Source of the DNA: an uncultured Oscillospiraceae bacterium
GTDB lineage: Bacteria > Bacillota > Clostridia > Oscillospirales > Oscillospiraceae
Assembly (NCBI GenBank): GCA_947629245.1
Contig: CANRDC010000007.1
Span: 1 to 60,738 of the forward strand
Reading direction: 5' to 3'
Length of the DNA: 60,738 nt
The translations under genes and the position numbers were made by a program. Within the stretch, counting starts at the first letter, position 1; each line of letters starts with the position of its first letter. This document shows, one piece after another, positions 1-8,300 of the stretch. Under the pieces are notes generated by a model that saw nothing but the letters and a program-made list of their open reading frames with translations, did no database searches and was not told where the DNA came from.

Positions 1-861
1 AAGCCCGTGGTAGCCCTGGAGAGCACCATCATCTCCCACGGCATGCCCTGGCCCCAGAACGCCGAGACGGCCTTCGCCGTGGAGGACGTGATCCGCGCCC
101 ACGGCGCGGTGCCCGCCACCATCGCCGTCATCGGCGGGCGGCTGAAGGCGGGCCTTACAAAGGACGAGATCGAGCACCTGGCCAGGAAGGGCCAGGTCGT
201 CGCCAAGGCCAGCCGCCGGGACCTGCCGGTGCTGTGCGCCCGGCATGAGGACGGGGCCACCACCGTGGCCGCCACCATGATCGTGGCCGCCCTGGCCGGG
301 ATACAGGTGTTCGCCACCGGCGGCGTCGGCGGCGTCCACCGGGGCGCCGAGACCACTATGGACATCTCCGCCGACCTGGAGGAGCTGGCCCGCACGCCGG
401 TGCTGGTGGTCTGCGCTGGCGCGAAATCCATCCTGGACCTGGGCCTGACGCTGGAGTATCTGGAGACCAAGGGCGTGGCCGTGTGCGGCTATCAGACCGA
501 CGAGCTGCCCGCTTTCTATACCCGCACCAGCGGCTTTGGGGTGGATTTCCGGGCGGACACCCCGGCGGAGCTGGCCGCCGCCTTCCACGCCCAGCGGGTC
601 CTGGGCTATCCCGGCGGGATGCTGTGCACCAATCCCATCCCCGAGGCATATTCTATGGAGCCGGCCGTCATCAACGCCGCCATCGACCAGGCCGTGGCCG
701 AGAGCGTGGCGCAGGGGATCAAGGGCAAGAAGGTGACTCCCTTCCTGCTGGCCCGGGTCAAGGAGCTCACCGGTGGGGACAGCCTGGAGTCCAACATCCA
801 GCTGGTGCTCAACAACGCCGCCCTGGCCGCCGACACCGCCACGGAGCTTTGCAGACTGTGA
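1..861 (+). CDS. psuG: Pseudouridine-5'-phosphate glycosidase (5' end outside window)
   Basis: PsuG cleaves pseudouridine 5'-phosphate to uracil and ribose 5-phosphate, the second step of pseudouridine salvage, in the cytosol. The frame is open from base 1 (K-P-V-V-A-L-E-S-T), and about 20-30 N-terminal residues are probably missing, since family members are just over 300 aa. Visible family motifs are LESTIISHGMPWPQN with the active-site Glu, ATGGVGGVHRGAETTMDIS with the metal-binding Asp, and CAGAKSILD carrying the catalytic Lys. The stop at 861 is followed by about 40 bases and then a strong promoter for the next operon, so this is the last gene of its unit. A PfkB kinase resembling PsuK lies about 28 kb away at 28787-29680. 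Confidence 0.94.
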   Translation, partial: KPVVALESTIISHGMPWPQNAETAFAVEDVIRAHGAVPATIAVIGGRLKAGLTKDEIEHLARKGQVVAKASRRDLPVLCARHEDGATTVAATMIVAALAGIQVFATGGVGGVHRGAETTMDISADLEELARTPVLVVCAGAKSILDLGLTLEYLETKGVAVCGYQTDELPAFYTRTSGFGVDFRADTPAELAAAFHAQRVLGYPGGMLCTNPIPEAYSMEPAVINAAIDQAVAESVAQGIKGKKVTPFLLARVKELTGGDSLESNIQLVLNNAALAADTATELCRL

Positions 862-904
862 GCTCAATGGCAAAAACTGACAGCAAAAAATTGCAAAAAA
901 GCTC

Positions 905-933
905 TTGACAAACGAAAAGACCAGGACTATAAT
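905..933 (+). promoter_or_regulatory. Consensus sigma-A promoter of the T-box/trpXYZ unit
   Basis: TTGACA (905-910), a 17-base spacer, and TATAAT (928-933): both hexamers match consensus exactly. It lies about 25 bases before the T-box Stem I, where transcription should start, which supports the T-box call. Confidence 0.9.
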
Positions 934-954
934 GCAGACAATTTAATACGACAA

Positions 955-1232
955 ACCGTTGAAGAAGAGCAAGTAACCTTTCCACGCGTGTCACAGAGAG
1001 CCGCGGGTGCTGGAAACGCGGTACAGGCCGGAATGTGCGAATGGACTTCGGAGGGCAATCGGAAGGCGGATGGTTTTCCGCCCTATGTGCGACGGAGAGA
1101 GGCGCTCCGTGAACAACGCCGCCGCGTGACAGCGCGGAACAAAGCGGACGCGAGAGCGTCAAGCCGGGTGGCACCGCAGGAAGTGTAAAGCATCCTGTCC
1201 CAGCAGAAATGCGGGGACAGGATTTTTATTTT
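955..1232 (+). promoter_or_regulatory. T-box riboswitch, tryptophan specifier (UGG)
   Basis: A T-box leader pairs with uncharged tRNA and antiterminates downstream genes. Visible landmarks in order are the GAAGAAGAGCAAGTAAC start of Stem I, the AGAGAG bulge region and GGGTGCTGG/ACGCGGTACAG arms, the specifier loop GCGAATGGAC with TGG at 1042-1044, the T-box sequence GGGTGGCACCGC at 1166-1177, and a terminator at 1192-1232. TGG predicts tRNA-Trp sensing, in agreement with the TrpXYZ transporter genes downstream. The leader fills the otherwise gene-free interval 862-1366. The specifier was assigned by position in the loop, not by folding software. Confidence 0.92.
1192..1232 (+). terminator. 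Regulated terminator of the T-box
   Basis: CCTGTCCC (1194-1201) pairs with GGGACAGG, followed by ATTTTTATTTT. The T-box sequence just upstream can pair with the tRNA-stabilised antiterminator, so this is the off state of the switch. Confidence 0.88.
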
Positions 1233-1366
1233 GATCCGGGAGGTACAGTAAAATGTTCATATTGTCCAAACGATGGCGGGCGTGAAGGACAGCCCAGAAA
1301 AATGAACATAGACCAACATCAACACAAAAAATCAAAACGAAAAAGCATGAAAAGGAGAATCTCAAA

Positions 1367-2383
1367 ATGAAAAAGCTTATCTGCACCGTACTGGCCCTTG
1401 TGATGGTCCTGAGCCTGTCCGCCGCGGCCTTTGCCGACGGCGAGACCTACAAGGTGGGCATCTGCAACTATGTGGACGACGCGTCCCTGAACCAGATCGT
1501 GGAGAACATCCAAAACCAGCTTGCCGCCATCGGCGAGGAAAAGGGCGTGACCTTCGACGTGTCCCTTGACAACTGCAACGGCGACGCCACCGTCATGGAC
1601 CAGATCATTTCCGACTTCATCGCCGACGAGGTGGACCTGATGGTGGGCGTGGCCACGCCCGTGGCCATGCAGATGCAGGCCGCCACCGAGGACAACCAGA
1701 TCCCCGTGATCTTCTCCGCCGTCTCCGACCCTGAATCCGCCGGTCTGGTGGAGAGCAACGACGCGCCCGGCGCCAACATCACCGGCACCAGCGATTTCCT
1801 GGACACCACCGCCGTCATGAACCTGATCTTCGCCGCGGACCCCGACGCCAAGACCATCGGTCTGCTGTATGACCTGGGCCAGGATTCCTCCGCCACCCCC
1901 ATCGCCGCCGCCAAGGAATTCCTGGACGAGAAGGGCGTGGCCTACAAAGAGTATAACGGCACCTCCATCCCCGAGGTCCAGCAGGCGGTCAGCCAGCTGA
2001 TCTCCGACGGCGTGGACGCCGTGTTCACCCCCTCCGACAACACCATCATGACGGCGGAGCTGAGCATCTATGAGGACCTGGCCGAGGCCGGTATCCCCCA
2101 CTACACCGGCGCCGACTCCTTTGCCCTGAACGGCGCGTTCCTGGGCTACGGCGTGGACTACGCCAACCTGGGCGTGGAGACCGCCAACATGATCGCCCAG
2201 GTGCTGATCGACAGCGCGGACCCCGCCGAGCTGCCCGTCATGACCTTCGATAACGGCACCGCCACCATCAACACCGACGTGTGCGAGCAGATCACCGGCA
2301 AGACCTTCGAGGAGCTGGAGGAGCTGTTCGCCGACCTGTGCACCGCCGTCAAGCCCATCGAGACCGCCGAAGAATTTGAGTAA
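1367..2383 (+). CDS. trpX: ABC transporter substrate-binding protein, TrpX type
   Basis: Extracytoplasmic solute-binding component (ABC_sub_bind family) of a predicted tryptophan importer. The 338-aa product begins MKKLICTVLALVMVLSLS, a signal peptide with a probable cleavage after AFA (about residue 23). There is no lipobox Cys, so anchoring is unclear. The start is fixed by AAGGAG at 1352-1357, nine bases ahead of ATG. The mature domain is rich in Asp/Asn and carries family segments such as VDLMVGVATPVAMQMQ and PVIFSAVSDPESAGLV. Substrate assignment rests on the UGG T-box and the trpXYZ gene order; protein sequence alone would not distinguish Trp from related ligands. A hairpin and a repeat separate it from trpY. 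Confidence 0.9.
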   Translation: MKKLICTVLALVMVLSLSAAAFADGETYKVGICNYVDDASLNQIVENIQNQLAAIGEEKGVTFDVSLDNCNGDATVMDQIISDFIADEVDLMVGVATPVAMQMQAATEDNQIPVIFSAVSDPESAGLVESNDAPGANITGTSDFLDTTAVMNLIFAADPDAKTIGLLYDLGQDSSATPIAAAKEFLDEKGVAYKEYNGTSIPEVQQAVSQLISDGVDAVFTPSDNTIMTAELSIYEDLAEAGIPHYTGADSFALNGAFLGYGVDYANLGVETANMIAQVLIDSADPAELPVMTFDNGTATINTDVCEQITGKTFEELEELFADLCTAVKPIETAEEFE

Positions 2384-2411
2384 ATCAAGAGCATCATAGA
2401 TGCTCTTGATT
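2383..2411. terminator. Intercistronic hairpin after trpX
   Basis: Perfect palindrome with arms AATCAAGAGCAT (2383-2394) and ATGCTCTTGATT (2400-2411), beginning at the trpX stop. It has only a short T run, so it may act as a partial terminator or a 3' mRNA stabiliser, lowering trpYZ relative to the binding-protein message. Confidence 0.6.
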
Positions 2412-2422
2412 TAGAAGGCTTC

Positions 2423-2547
2423 GGCCTGCTGCAGCGCACGCGCGAGCGCGCACGTTTGCAGGCCGCAAAGAGTTTTTCCCGAGGCGCATGTCCTCGGGAA
2501 AAACGATTTGAACTTATTTGCGCCTGCGGGCGCAAACTCTGCGAGGC
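2423..2547 (+). repeat. Dispersed three-hairpin repeat, copy 1
   Basis: Hairpin A: GGCCTGC (2423-2429) with GCAGGCC (2458-2464), enclosing a small GCGC hairpin and CACGTTT. Hairpin B: TTTTTCCCGAGG (2473-2484) with CCTCGGGAAAAA (2492-2503). Hairpin C: TTTGCGCC (2517-2524) with GGCGCAAA (2529-2536). The tail is CTCTGCGAGGC (2537-2547). It shares this plan with the copies at 4343, 23737 and 28633, and lies inside the trpXYZ operon 38 bases before the trpY start. Confidence 0.85.
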
Positions 2548-2585
2548 TATTTTTTCGCGGCCAATCATTCCCTGGAGGAAAAACC

Positions 2586-3515
2586 ATGTCACTATCCGCC
2601 ATATGGGGCCTGGTACAGACGGCGCTGGAGCTGGGACTGACCTGCTCGCTGACCGTGCTGGCCCTGTTTTTGAGCTATTCCATGCTGAACGTGTGCGACC
2701 TGAGCACCGACGGCTGCTTCACCCTGGGGGCCGCGGTAGGGGCCGTGGTCGCCATATCCGGCCACCCCTGGCTCTCTATCCCCGCCGCCATGGGCGCGGG
2801 GATGCTCTCCGGCTTCGTCACCGCCGTGCTCCAGACCCGCATGGGCATCGAGAGCCTGCTGGCGGGCATCATCGTCAACACCGGCCTTTACTCCATCAAC
2901 ATCGCCGTCATGGGCAAGTCCTCGCTGCTGAACATGAACAAGACGGTGACCATATTCACCAAGCTGAAGGACCTGCTGGCCGACACGCCGCTGGCCGGCC
3001 TGAACGAGCTCATCATCTCCCTGATCGCGGTGGCGCTGGTGATCGTGTTCCTGGCGCTGTTTCTTCGGACCCGGCTGGGTCTCGCCATCCGGGCCACCGG
3101 CAACAACCCGGACATGGTCCGCTCCTCCTCCATCAACCCCGTGTTCACCACCACGGTGGGCCTGTGCGTCGCCAACGCCTTCACGGGCCTTTCCGGGTGT
3201 CTGCTGGCCCAGAGCCAGAAATCCGTGAACATCGACATCGGCTCCGGCATGGTCACCATCGCCCTGGCCAGCCTGCTCATCGGCCAGACCTTCCTGGGCC
3301 GGGGCTCCATCGCTAGGCGGGCGGTGGGCATGGTATTGGGCTCCGTCATCTTCCGGCTGGTGTACACCATCGCCCTGCGGCTCAATATGCCCGCCTTCAT
3401 GCTGAAGCTGGTAAGCTCCGTGATCGTCATCGTCGCCATCGCGGGACCCTACTTCAAGACCCAGCTGCCCACCCTCAAACGGCGGCTGGCCGGGTCCGGG
3501 AAGGGGGAGGGCTGA
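2586..3515 (+). CDS. trpY: ABC transporter permease, TrpY type
   Basis: Inner-membrane permease of the predicted tryptophan importer, branched-chain-amino-acid permease-like fold, 309 aa. The reading frame is open further upstream into the repeat, but ATG at 2586 is chosen because GGAGG stands at 2574-2578 and the protein then begins MSLSAIWGLVQTALELGLTC, a natural first membrane helix. Roughly eight to nine hydrophobic segments are visible, with a conserved-looking cytoplasmic stretch FLRTRLGLAIRATGNNPDMV that fits the coupling region contacting the ATPase. It ends three bases before trpZ. Confidence 0.88.
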   Translation: MSLSAIWGLVQTALELGLTCSLTVLALFLSYSMLNVCDLSTDGCFTLGAAVGAVVAISGHPWLSIPAAMGAGMLSGFVTAVLQTRMGIESLLAGIIVNTGLYSINIAVMGKSSLLNMNKTVTIFTKLKDLLADTPLAGLNELIISLIAVALVIVFLALFLRTRLGLAIRATGNNPDMVRSSSINPVFTTTVGLCVANAFTGLSGCLLAQSQKSVNIDIGSGMVTIALASLLIGQTFLGRGSIARRAVGMVLGSVIFRLVYTIALRLNMPAFMLKLVSSVIVIVAIAGPYFKTQLPTLKRRLAGSGKGEG

Positions 3516-3518
3516 GGC

Positions 3519-4304
3519 ATGCTCACGCTGAAAAACGTCTCCAAGACCTTCAACCCCGGCACCGTGAACGAAAAGACCGCCCTCACGGGTGTCGACCTGC
3601 ACCTGGATCCGGGGGACTTCGTGTCCATCATCGGCGCCAACGGCGCGGGCAAATCCACCCTCTTCAACGCCATCGCGGGCAGCTTTTATCCCGACACCGG
3701 CTCCATCGTCCTGGACGGGCAGGACGTCACCTTCCTGCCGGAGTTCAAGCGGGCCAGGAGCATCGGGCGGCTGTTCCAGGACCCCATGCGGGGCAGCGCT
3801 CCGGCCATGACCATCGAGGAGAATCTGGCCCTGGCCGCCGGAGGCGGCGGCTGGCTCAGCCACGTGTCCAAGGCGGAGAAGGCCGCCTTCCGGGACCGGC
3901 TGGCCCTGCTGGGCATGGGGCTGGAGGACCGGATGCGCCAGCCGGTAGGGCTGCTGTCCGGCGGCCAGCGGCAGGCTCTGACCCTGCTGATGGCCACCAT
4001 GGTGCCGCCCAAGCTGCTGCTGCTGGACGAACACACCGCCGCGCTGGACCCCGGCACGGCGGAAAAGGTCCTGGCCCTCACCGAGAGCACCGTCCGGGAC
4101 AATCACCTGACCTGCCTCATGATCACCCACAATATGTCCTCCGCCCTGGAGCTGGGCAACCGGACGCTGATGATGGACTCCGGCCGCATCCTTCTGGACC
4201 TGAAGGGCGACGAGCGCAGGGGCCTGACCGTGGACGATCTGCTGCGGATGTTCAAGGAAAACGTGGGCAAGGCATTGGACAACGACAGAATGCTCTTGTC
4301 ATAG
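3519..4304 (+). CDS. trpZ: ABC transporter ATP-binding protein, TrpZ type
   Basis: ATPase of the predicted tryptophan importer, 261 aa, cytoplasmic face of the membrane. Walker A GANGAGKS is at residues 39-46, the Q-loop region is GRLFQDPM, the signature LSGGQRQ lies near residue 146, Walker B is KLLLLDEHTAALD, and the switch His is in MITHNMSSALE. The His after the Walker B Glu (DEH rather than DEP) is typical of this subfamily. GGGAGG precedes the start and the gap to trpY is three bases, so translation is probably coupled. It is followed by a palindrome and repeat copy 2, the end of the operon. Confidence 0.9.
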   Translation: MLTLKNVSKTFNPGTVNEKTALTGVDLHLDPGDFVSIIGANGAGKSTLFNAIAGSFYPDTGSIVLDGQDVTFLPEFKRARSIGRLFQDPMRGSAPAMTIEENLALAAGGGGWLSHVSKAEKAAFRDRLALLGMGLEDRMRQPVGLLSGGQRQALTLLMATMVPPKLLLLDEHTAALDPGTAEKVLALTESTVRDNHLTCLMITHNMSSALELGNRTLMMDSGRILLDLKGDERRGLTVDDLLRMFKENVGKALDNDRMLLS

Positions 4305-4333
4305 TCGTTTGAAAGGCGGCGCCTTTCAAACGA
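4305..4333. terminator. Hairpin at the end of trpXYZ
   Basis: Perfect 13-bp arms TCGTTTGAAAGGC (4305-4317) and GCCTTTCAAACGA (4321-4333) directly after the trpZ stop. No clear T tract follows, so it may be a stabiliser or a weak terminator. It precedes repeat copy 2 in the same way that hairpins precede the other copies. Confidence 0.6.
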
Positions 4334-4342
4334 GAGGGCTGC

Positions 4343-4483
4343 GGCCCGCTGCGGCGCAAAGCGCCCCCGCCCAAAGGCGGGGACGTTCACGTTTGCGGGC
4401 CGAGAAGAATGATTTCCGAGGTACACGCCCCCGGAAATCATATCCAACTTTATTCGCCGCTCCGGCGGCGAACTCTGCGAGGC
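4343..4483 (+). repeat. Dispersed three-hairpin repeat, copy 2
   Basis: Hairpin A: GGCCCGC (4343-4349) with GCGGGCC (4395-4401), holding an inner CCCCGCC/GGCGGGG hairpin. Hairpin B: ATGATTTCCG (4409-4418) with CGGAAATCAT (4432-4441). Hairpin C: TTCGCCGC (4453-4460) with GCGGCGAA (4465-4472). Tail CTCTGCGAGGC (4473-4483). From AAGAATGATTTCC to the tail it is nearly identical to copy 3, 19 kb away. Confidence 0.88.
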
Positions 4484-4539
4484 TATCAGGCGCGCACGGC
4501 ATAGCAAAAGCCCTGCTCATATGAGTCTGGCGCGCCAAC

Positions 4540-4704
4540 TCATTCGTCTTCAGCCGTGATATAGAGCTCTTCCGCCTCCTCCAGGGCTCTCTGCAATATC
4601 ACCCGCGCCTGGTCATTCGCCGCCGTTTCCGGCATTGCGTCCAGCGCCCGCGACGACGCATCGCACAGGATATGATACAAAATGTTGATAGTCTACCAAC
4701 TCAT
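4540..4704 (-). pseudogene. Small acidic ORF broken by an early amber codon
   Basis: On the minus strand an ATG at 4704 preceded by GGAGG (4708-4712) reads M-S-W and then TAG, and continues in the same frame for about 50 codons, ending ...RALEEAEELYITAEDE at 4540. The remaining peptide is Ala/Glu-rich, helical in appearance and has a normal codon pattern, so it looks like the C-terminal part of a small protein rather than noise. An alternative TTG start at 4680 avoids the amber codon but has no ribosome site. The 12-base sequence CCAACTCATTCG is repeated directly at both edges (4535-4546 and 4696-4707). I do not recognise the family. Confidence 0.35.
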
Positions 4705-4723
4705 TCGCCTCCACACTATGATT

Positions 4724-4762
4724 TTATAGTTTATAATATAATATGAAATTATAATATACTAT
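4724..4762. promoter_or_regulatory. AT-rich promoter/operator island
   Basis: A block of almost pure A/T in a GC-rich genome, with two TATAAT hexamers (4732-4737 and 4750-4755) and an imperfect inverted repeat in which TATAGTTTATAAT faces ATTATAATATACTATA. It lies between the broken minus-strand ORF and the ribbon-helix-helix gene, the usual place for an RHH operator. No convincing -35 element was found. Confidence 0.5.
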
Positions 4763-4809
4763 ATCCACCTCTGTCAAGCTAAACTATCTCCATAAGCGAG
4801 GTGGATGAT

Positions 4810-5007
4810 ATGGCGGAAGAGATAAAGATAACGAAAAAGCCTTCTTACCGCGGCGAGGACGGTCACAAGATCGTATCGGTCCGCATGAGGGACGAGTTGA
4901 TCGCCCGGCTGGACGAGCTGGCCGCCCAGACCAACCGCTCCCGCAACGAGCTCATCAACTTGCTGCTGGATGCGGCGCTCAACATCGTGAAGATCGAGGA
5001 AGCCTGA
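4810..5007 (+). CDS. Ribbon-helix-helix (CopG/Arc-like) DNA-binding protein
   Basis: A 65-aa protein with a short basic N-terminal arm (KITKKPSYRGEDGHK) and an RHH core: beta strand KIVSVRMRDE, helix LIARLDELAAQ, turn TNRSRN and helix ELINLLLDAALNIV. Such proteins bind DNA as dimers through the strand. ATG at 4810 is chosen over the in-frame GTG at 4801 because GAGGTGG (4798-4804) is a ribosome site with five-base spacing to 4810. No toxin gene is adjacent, so it is more likely an autonomous regulator than an antitoxin. The AT-rich inverted repeat upstream is its likely operator. Confidence 0.8.
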   Translation: MAEEIKITKKPSYRGEDGHKIVSVRMRDELIARLDELAAQTNRSRNELINLLLDAALNIVKIEEA

Positions 5008-5021
5008 CCCCTTCTACAGCA

Positions 5022-5049
5022 AACGCCCCGCTCGGATGAGCGGGGCGTT
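5022..5049. terminator. Hairpin between the convergent RHH gene and rpmE
   Basis: AACGCCCCGCTC (5022-5033) pairs with GAGCGGGGCGTT (5038-5049), a 12-bp perfect stem. It lies between converging genes and can serve both strands, although T runs are weak on either side. Confidence 0.6.
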
Positions 5050-5065
5050 ACCATTGGCGTTATTT

Positions 5066-5269
5066 TTACTTCGCCAGGCCGTACTTGCGGTTGAACTTGT
5101 CCACGCGGCCGCTGGTGTCCACCAGCTTCTGCTTGCCGGTGTAGAACGGGTGGCACTTGGAGCAAATTTCCACGGTGATGTTCTCACGGGTGGAGCCGGT
5201 CTCGATCACGTTGCCGCAGGCGCAGCGGATGGTGGTCTTGTAATACTTGGGATGGATGCCTTCCTTCAT
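5066..5269 (-). CDS. rpmE: 50S ribosomal protein L31, zinc-binding form
   Basis: Large-subunit protein L31, 67 aa from ATG 5269. The start MKEGIHPKY matches the family start and is served by GAGGTG six bases upstream; a GTG at 5278 is also in frame. Four cysteines (CACG and CSKC) mark the zinc-containing C+ paralogue. The C-terminal [12 protein letters not shown] is conserved. It is the last gene on this minus-strand stretch, after addA, but has its own promoter. Confidence 0.96.
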   Translation of the reverse strand: MKEGIHPKYYKTTIRCACGNVIETGSTRENITVEICSKCHPFYTGKQKLVDTSGRVDKFNRKYGLAK

Positions 5270-5336
5270 TTCATTCACCTCATATCAGGCTGCCTTGAGT
5301 GCGGACACGGGCCCGCCGTTACAAGGCGCAAGACGT

Positions 5337-5365
5337 ATCTTATCACACCTTTTCCAAAAGCGCAA
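5337..5365 (-). promoter_or_regulatory. rpmE promoter
   Basis: On the minus strand TTGCGC (5360-5365), a 17-base spacer and TAAGAT (5337-5342), about 70 bases before the rpmE start and just past the addA stop. Confidence 0.65.
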
Positions 5366-5372
5366 CTGTTTT

Positions 5373-8300
5373 TTACGGCTTTTTGACCGGGACCAGGACC
5401 ATTTCCTTTTTCCGCAGATACCACAGCGCCGCCTGACGCACCGGCTTTTGGAAGATCCGCTCCATGGCGGCGGCGTAGGCGGCGAGCTGCCCGGTATACC
5501 GGTCCGGCTCCACCGTGCCGTCGGTCTTGAAGTCGACGACCGTGAGCGCGCCCTTTTCCTCCAGGCAGCAGTCCACCACGCCCTGGAGCAGGATCCGCTC
5601 CTCCTCCGGCGCCTGGGGATACCAGGTGTTCGCCGGACACAGCAGCGAGAACCGGAACTCCCGGACCACCCTGTCCGCCCCCAGCAGCCGGGCTCCCAGC
5701 TCCGAGCGGAAGAAGGCCAGGATATCGTCCGGGTCCACCGCCGCGGCCTGCCGGGGCTCCAGAAAGCCCAGGGCCTCCATCCGGGCGATCTGGCCGGATA
5801 TCTCCGCCGCCGAGCCCACATAGCCAAAGTCGATGTGCTGCATGACCAGATGGGCGGCCACGCCCCGCTCCGGCCCCGTGAGGGGCCGGGCGTCCCGGCC
5901 AAAATCCGGCTGCCGCAGCCGGTCGGTGATATGGCCCGCAGGCTCCGGCAGCTCCGCCGCCTCCGGGTCCGCAGCGCCTGGTGCCAGGTCCCCGACGCCC
6001 GTGGCCGTGACCTTGGAGGGAAGCGCCACCGCCGCCTCGAAGGGATAGCGCCAGGCAAGGCGCTCGTCCACCTCCGCCCGCAGGTCCGGGTCCGCCGGGG
6101 GGATGGGCCGGACAGCGGGTTCCGCCGCTGTTTCCGCCTGGTCCTGGGCCACGAGCTTTACGTCGATGGTCTCGCCCCCGTCCCCGGCCGCCGCCGCCAG
6201 CAGCCATGGCGTCACGCTCTGGGCCCGTGCCAGCACACGGGGGCTGACAGGCTCACGGGAGGCCGGACCATAGGCCGCCAGCTTCTCCGCCGCTTTTGGC
6301 TGGACGCAGGTCATGACGAGCCGCTCTCGGGCCCGCGTCATGGCCACATACAGCACCCGCTCCTGCTCGCTGAGCTCCTCCAGCTGCTCCCGCCGGTCAA
6401 TGGCCCGCCAGGGCAGGGTGGGCCACTGCACGCCCCGGACCGGGTCCGTCACGCGCATGCCCAGCCCAAGCTCCCGGTGGCACAGCACCTGGGCGCCCCG
6501 CTGCCGGTTCCAGCCGTGGCTGTTGTCCGCCAGGAACACCACCGGCCACTCCAGGCCCTTGGCCTTGTGCACGCTCAGGATCTGCACCGCGTCGCCCTCC
6601 GCCGGGGCGGGAGGCTCCAGACCCCGCCGCTCCAGCTCCCGCAGCCAGAGCACGAACCGGAAAAGGCCCCGGTTGCCGTCCTGCTCGAACCGCCGGGCGT
6701 ATTCATATAGCTGCATCAGGTCCGCGATCCGCCGGGACGCGTCCGCCATGACGCCGCAGACCGTGAGAAGCTCCGTCTCGTCATAGAGCCGCCGCAGAAG
6801 GCTGTCCGTGGACGCCTCCCGAGCGAAGCTCCGAAGCCGCTCCACCAGCGCCGCGAATTTGGCGCAGCGTTCGTCCTCCCGCGCCCGTGCCCGCAGCGCG
6901 TCCCAAAGGTCTCCCTTCCCGGCGGCCCGGACGGCGGAAAGCTCGTCCGGGGTGAAGCCGAAGGGCAGGCCCCGCAGGGCCGCCACCAGGGGCACGTCCT
7001 GCCGGGGGTTGTCCACCACCGACAGCATGGACAGCGTGAAGCTCACCTCCGGCTGGGAGAAAAAGCTTCCGCCCTGCCGGGCGCTCACCGGCACCCCCGC
7101 CTCGCTCAGCGCCCGCCGGAAGACCCCGCCGGAGGTCTTGGGGGTCCGCAGCAGCAGGGCGATGTCCCCGTACCGGACCGGGCGCAGGCCCCCATTGCCG
7201 TCGGAGACCGGCTCCCTGTTGTCCACCATGGCCCGGATGCGTCCGGCCACATACCGGGCCTCCAGCCGGACCTTGTCCGGGGCCTCCTCGCCAACCTCCG
7301 CCCCCGGCTCCAGCACGCACAGCTCCGGTCTGACCTCCCCCTCTGGGGGATAGGCCGCGCCGGGGACCAGCCGGGCCTCGCCGTCATAGTCGACCTGGCC
7401 CAGCGCCCGGCTCATGATGCGGGAAAACACCCCGTTGCAGGCCGCCAGCACGCTGGCCCTGCTTCGGAAATTTTCCCGCAGCAGCACCCGCTTTCCCTCT
7501 GCTCCGTCGGCAAAGGCATGGTATTTTTCCAGGAAGATGTCCGGCTCCGCCAGCCGGAACCGGTAGATGGACTGCTTCACGTCCCCCACCATGAAGAGGT
7601 TTTTCCCCTCGTGGCTGACCCGGCGGAAGATGAGCTCCTGGACCGCGTTCACGTCCTGGTACTCGTCCACCATCACCTCCACGAACCGGTCGGAGACCGT
7701 CCCGGCCAGGGCCGTGGGACCGTCTTCCCCGTCGCACAGAAGCCGCACGCAGAAGTGCTCCACGTCGGAAAAATCGCAGGCGTCCGCCCGCCGCTTCCGA
7801 GCGGCGTACTCGTCCTCCAACGCCCACACCAGGTCCATCAGCGCCGTCAGCGGCGCTTTGGAGGCATCCAGGCCCGCCAAAAGCGCGGCGCTGTCCCCGG
7901 CGAGGGACTTCCGCAGCCGGACCAGGGCGTCCCGCGCCCCGTCCCATACCGTCTTGACCCGCTCCCGCAGGGTCTGGTCCGCGTCCTTTCCCACCCGGCC
8001 CAGCCGGGGATTGGGCCGGGCCAGCACCGCCCGTGCCTTCTCCCATCCCTCTGCCGCCGCGCGGGACAGGTCCCGGAACAGCAGCGCCATCTCCGCCACC
8101 GCGTCCGCGTAGCCCTTCATAGGCCCGGCGTTCTCCGGCAGCCGCATGGGCGCCAGCACCCGCTCCAGCTCCGACGCCTGCCAGTCCGCCTCCGCTATGG
8201 CGTCGTCCAGCAGGACCCTGCCCCAGGGGGTCTGGGCCGCGTCGGCGAGCCCCGCTGTGTCCAGCATGGCCAGCTTCTCCGCCGCCCACTGCCGCAGAAA

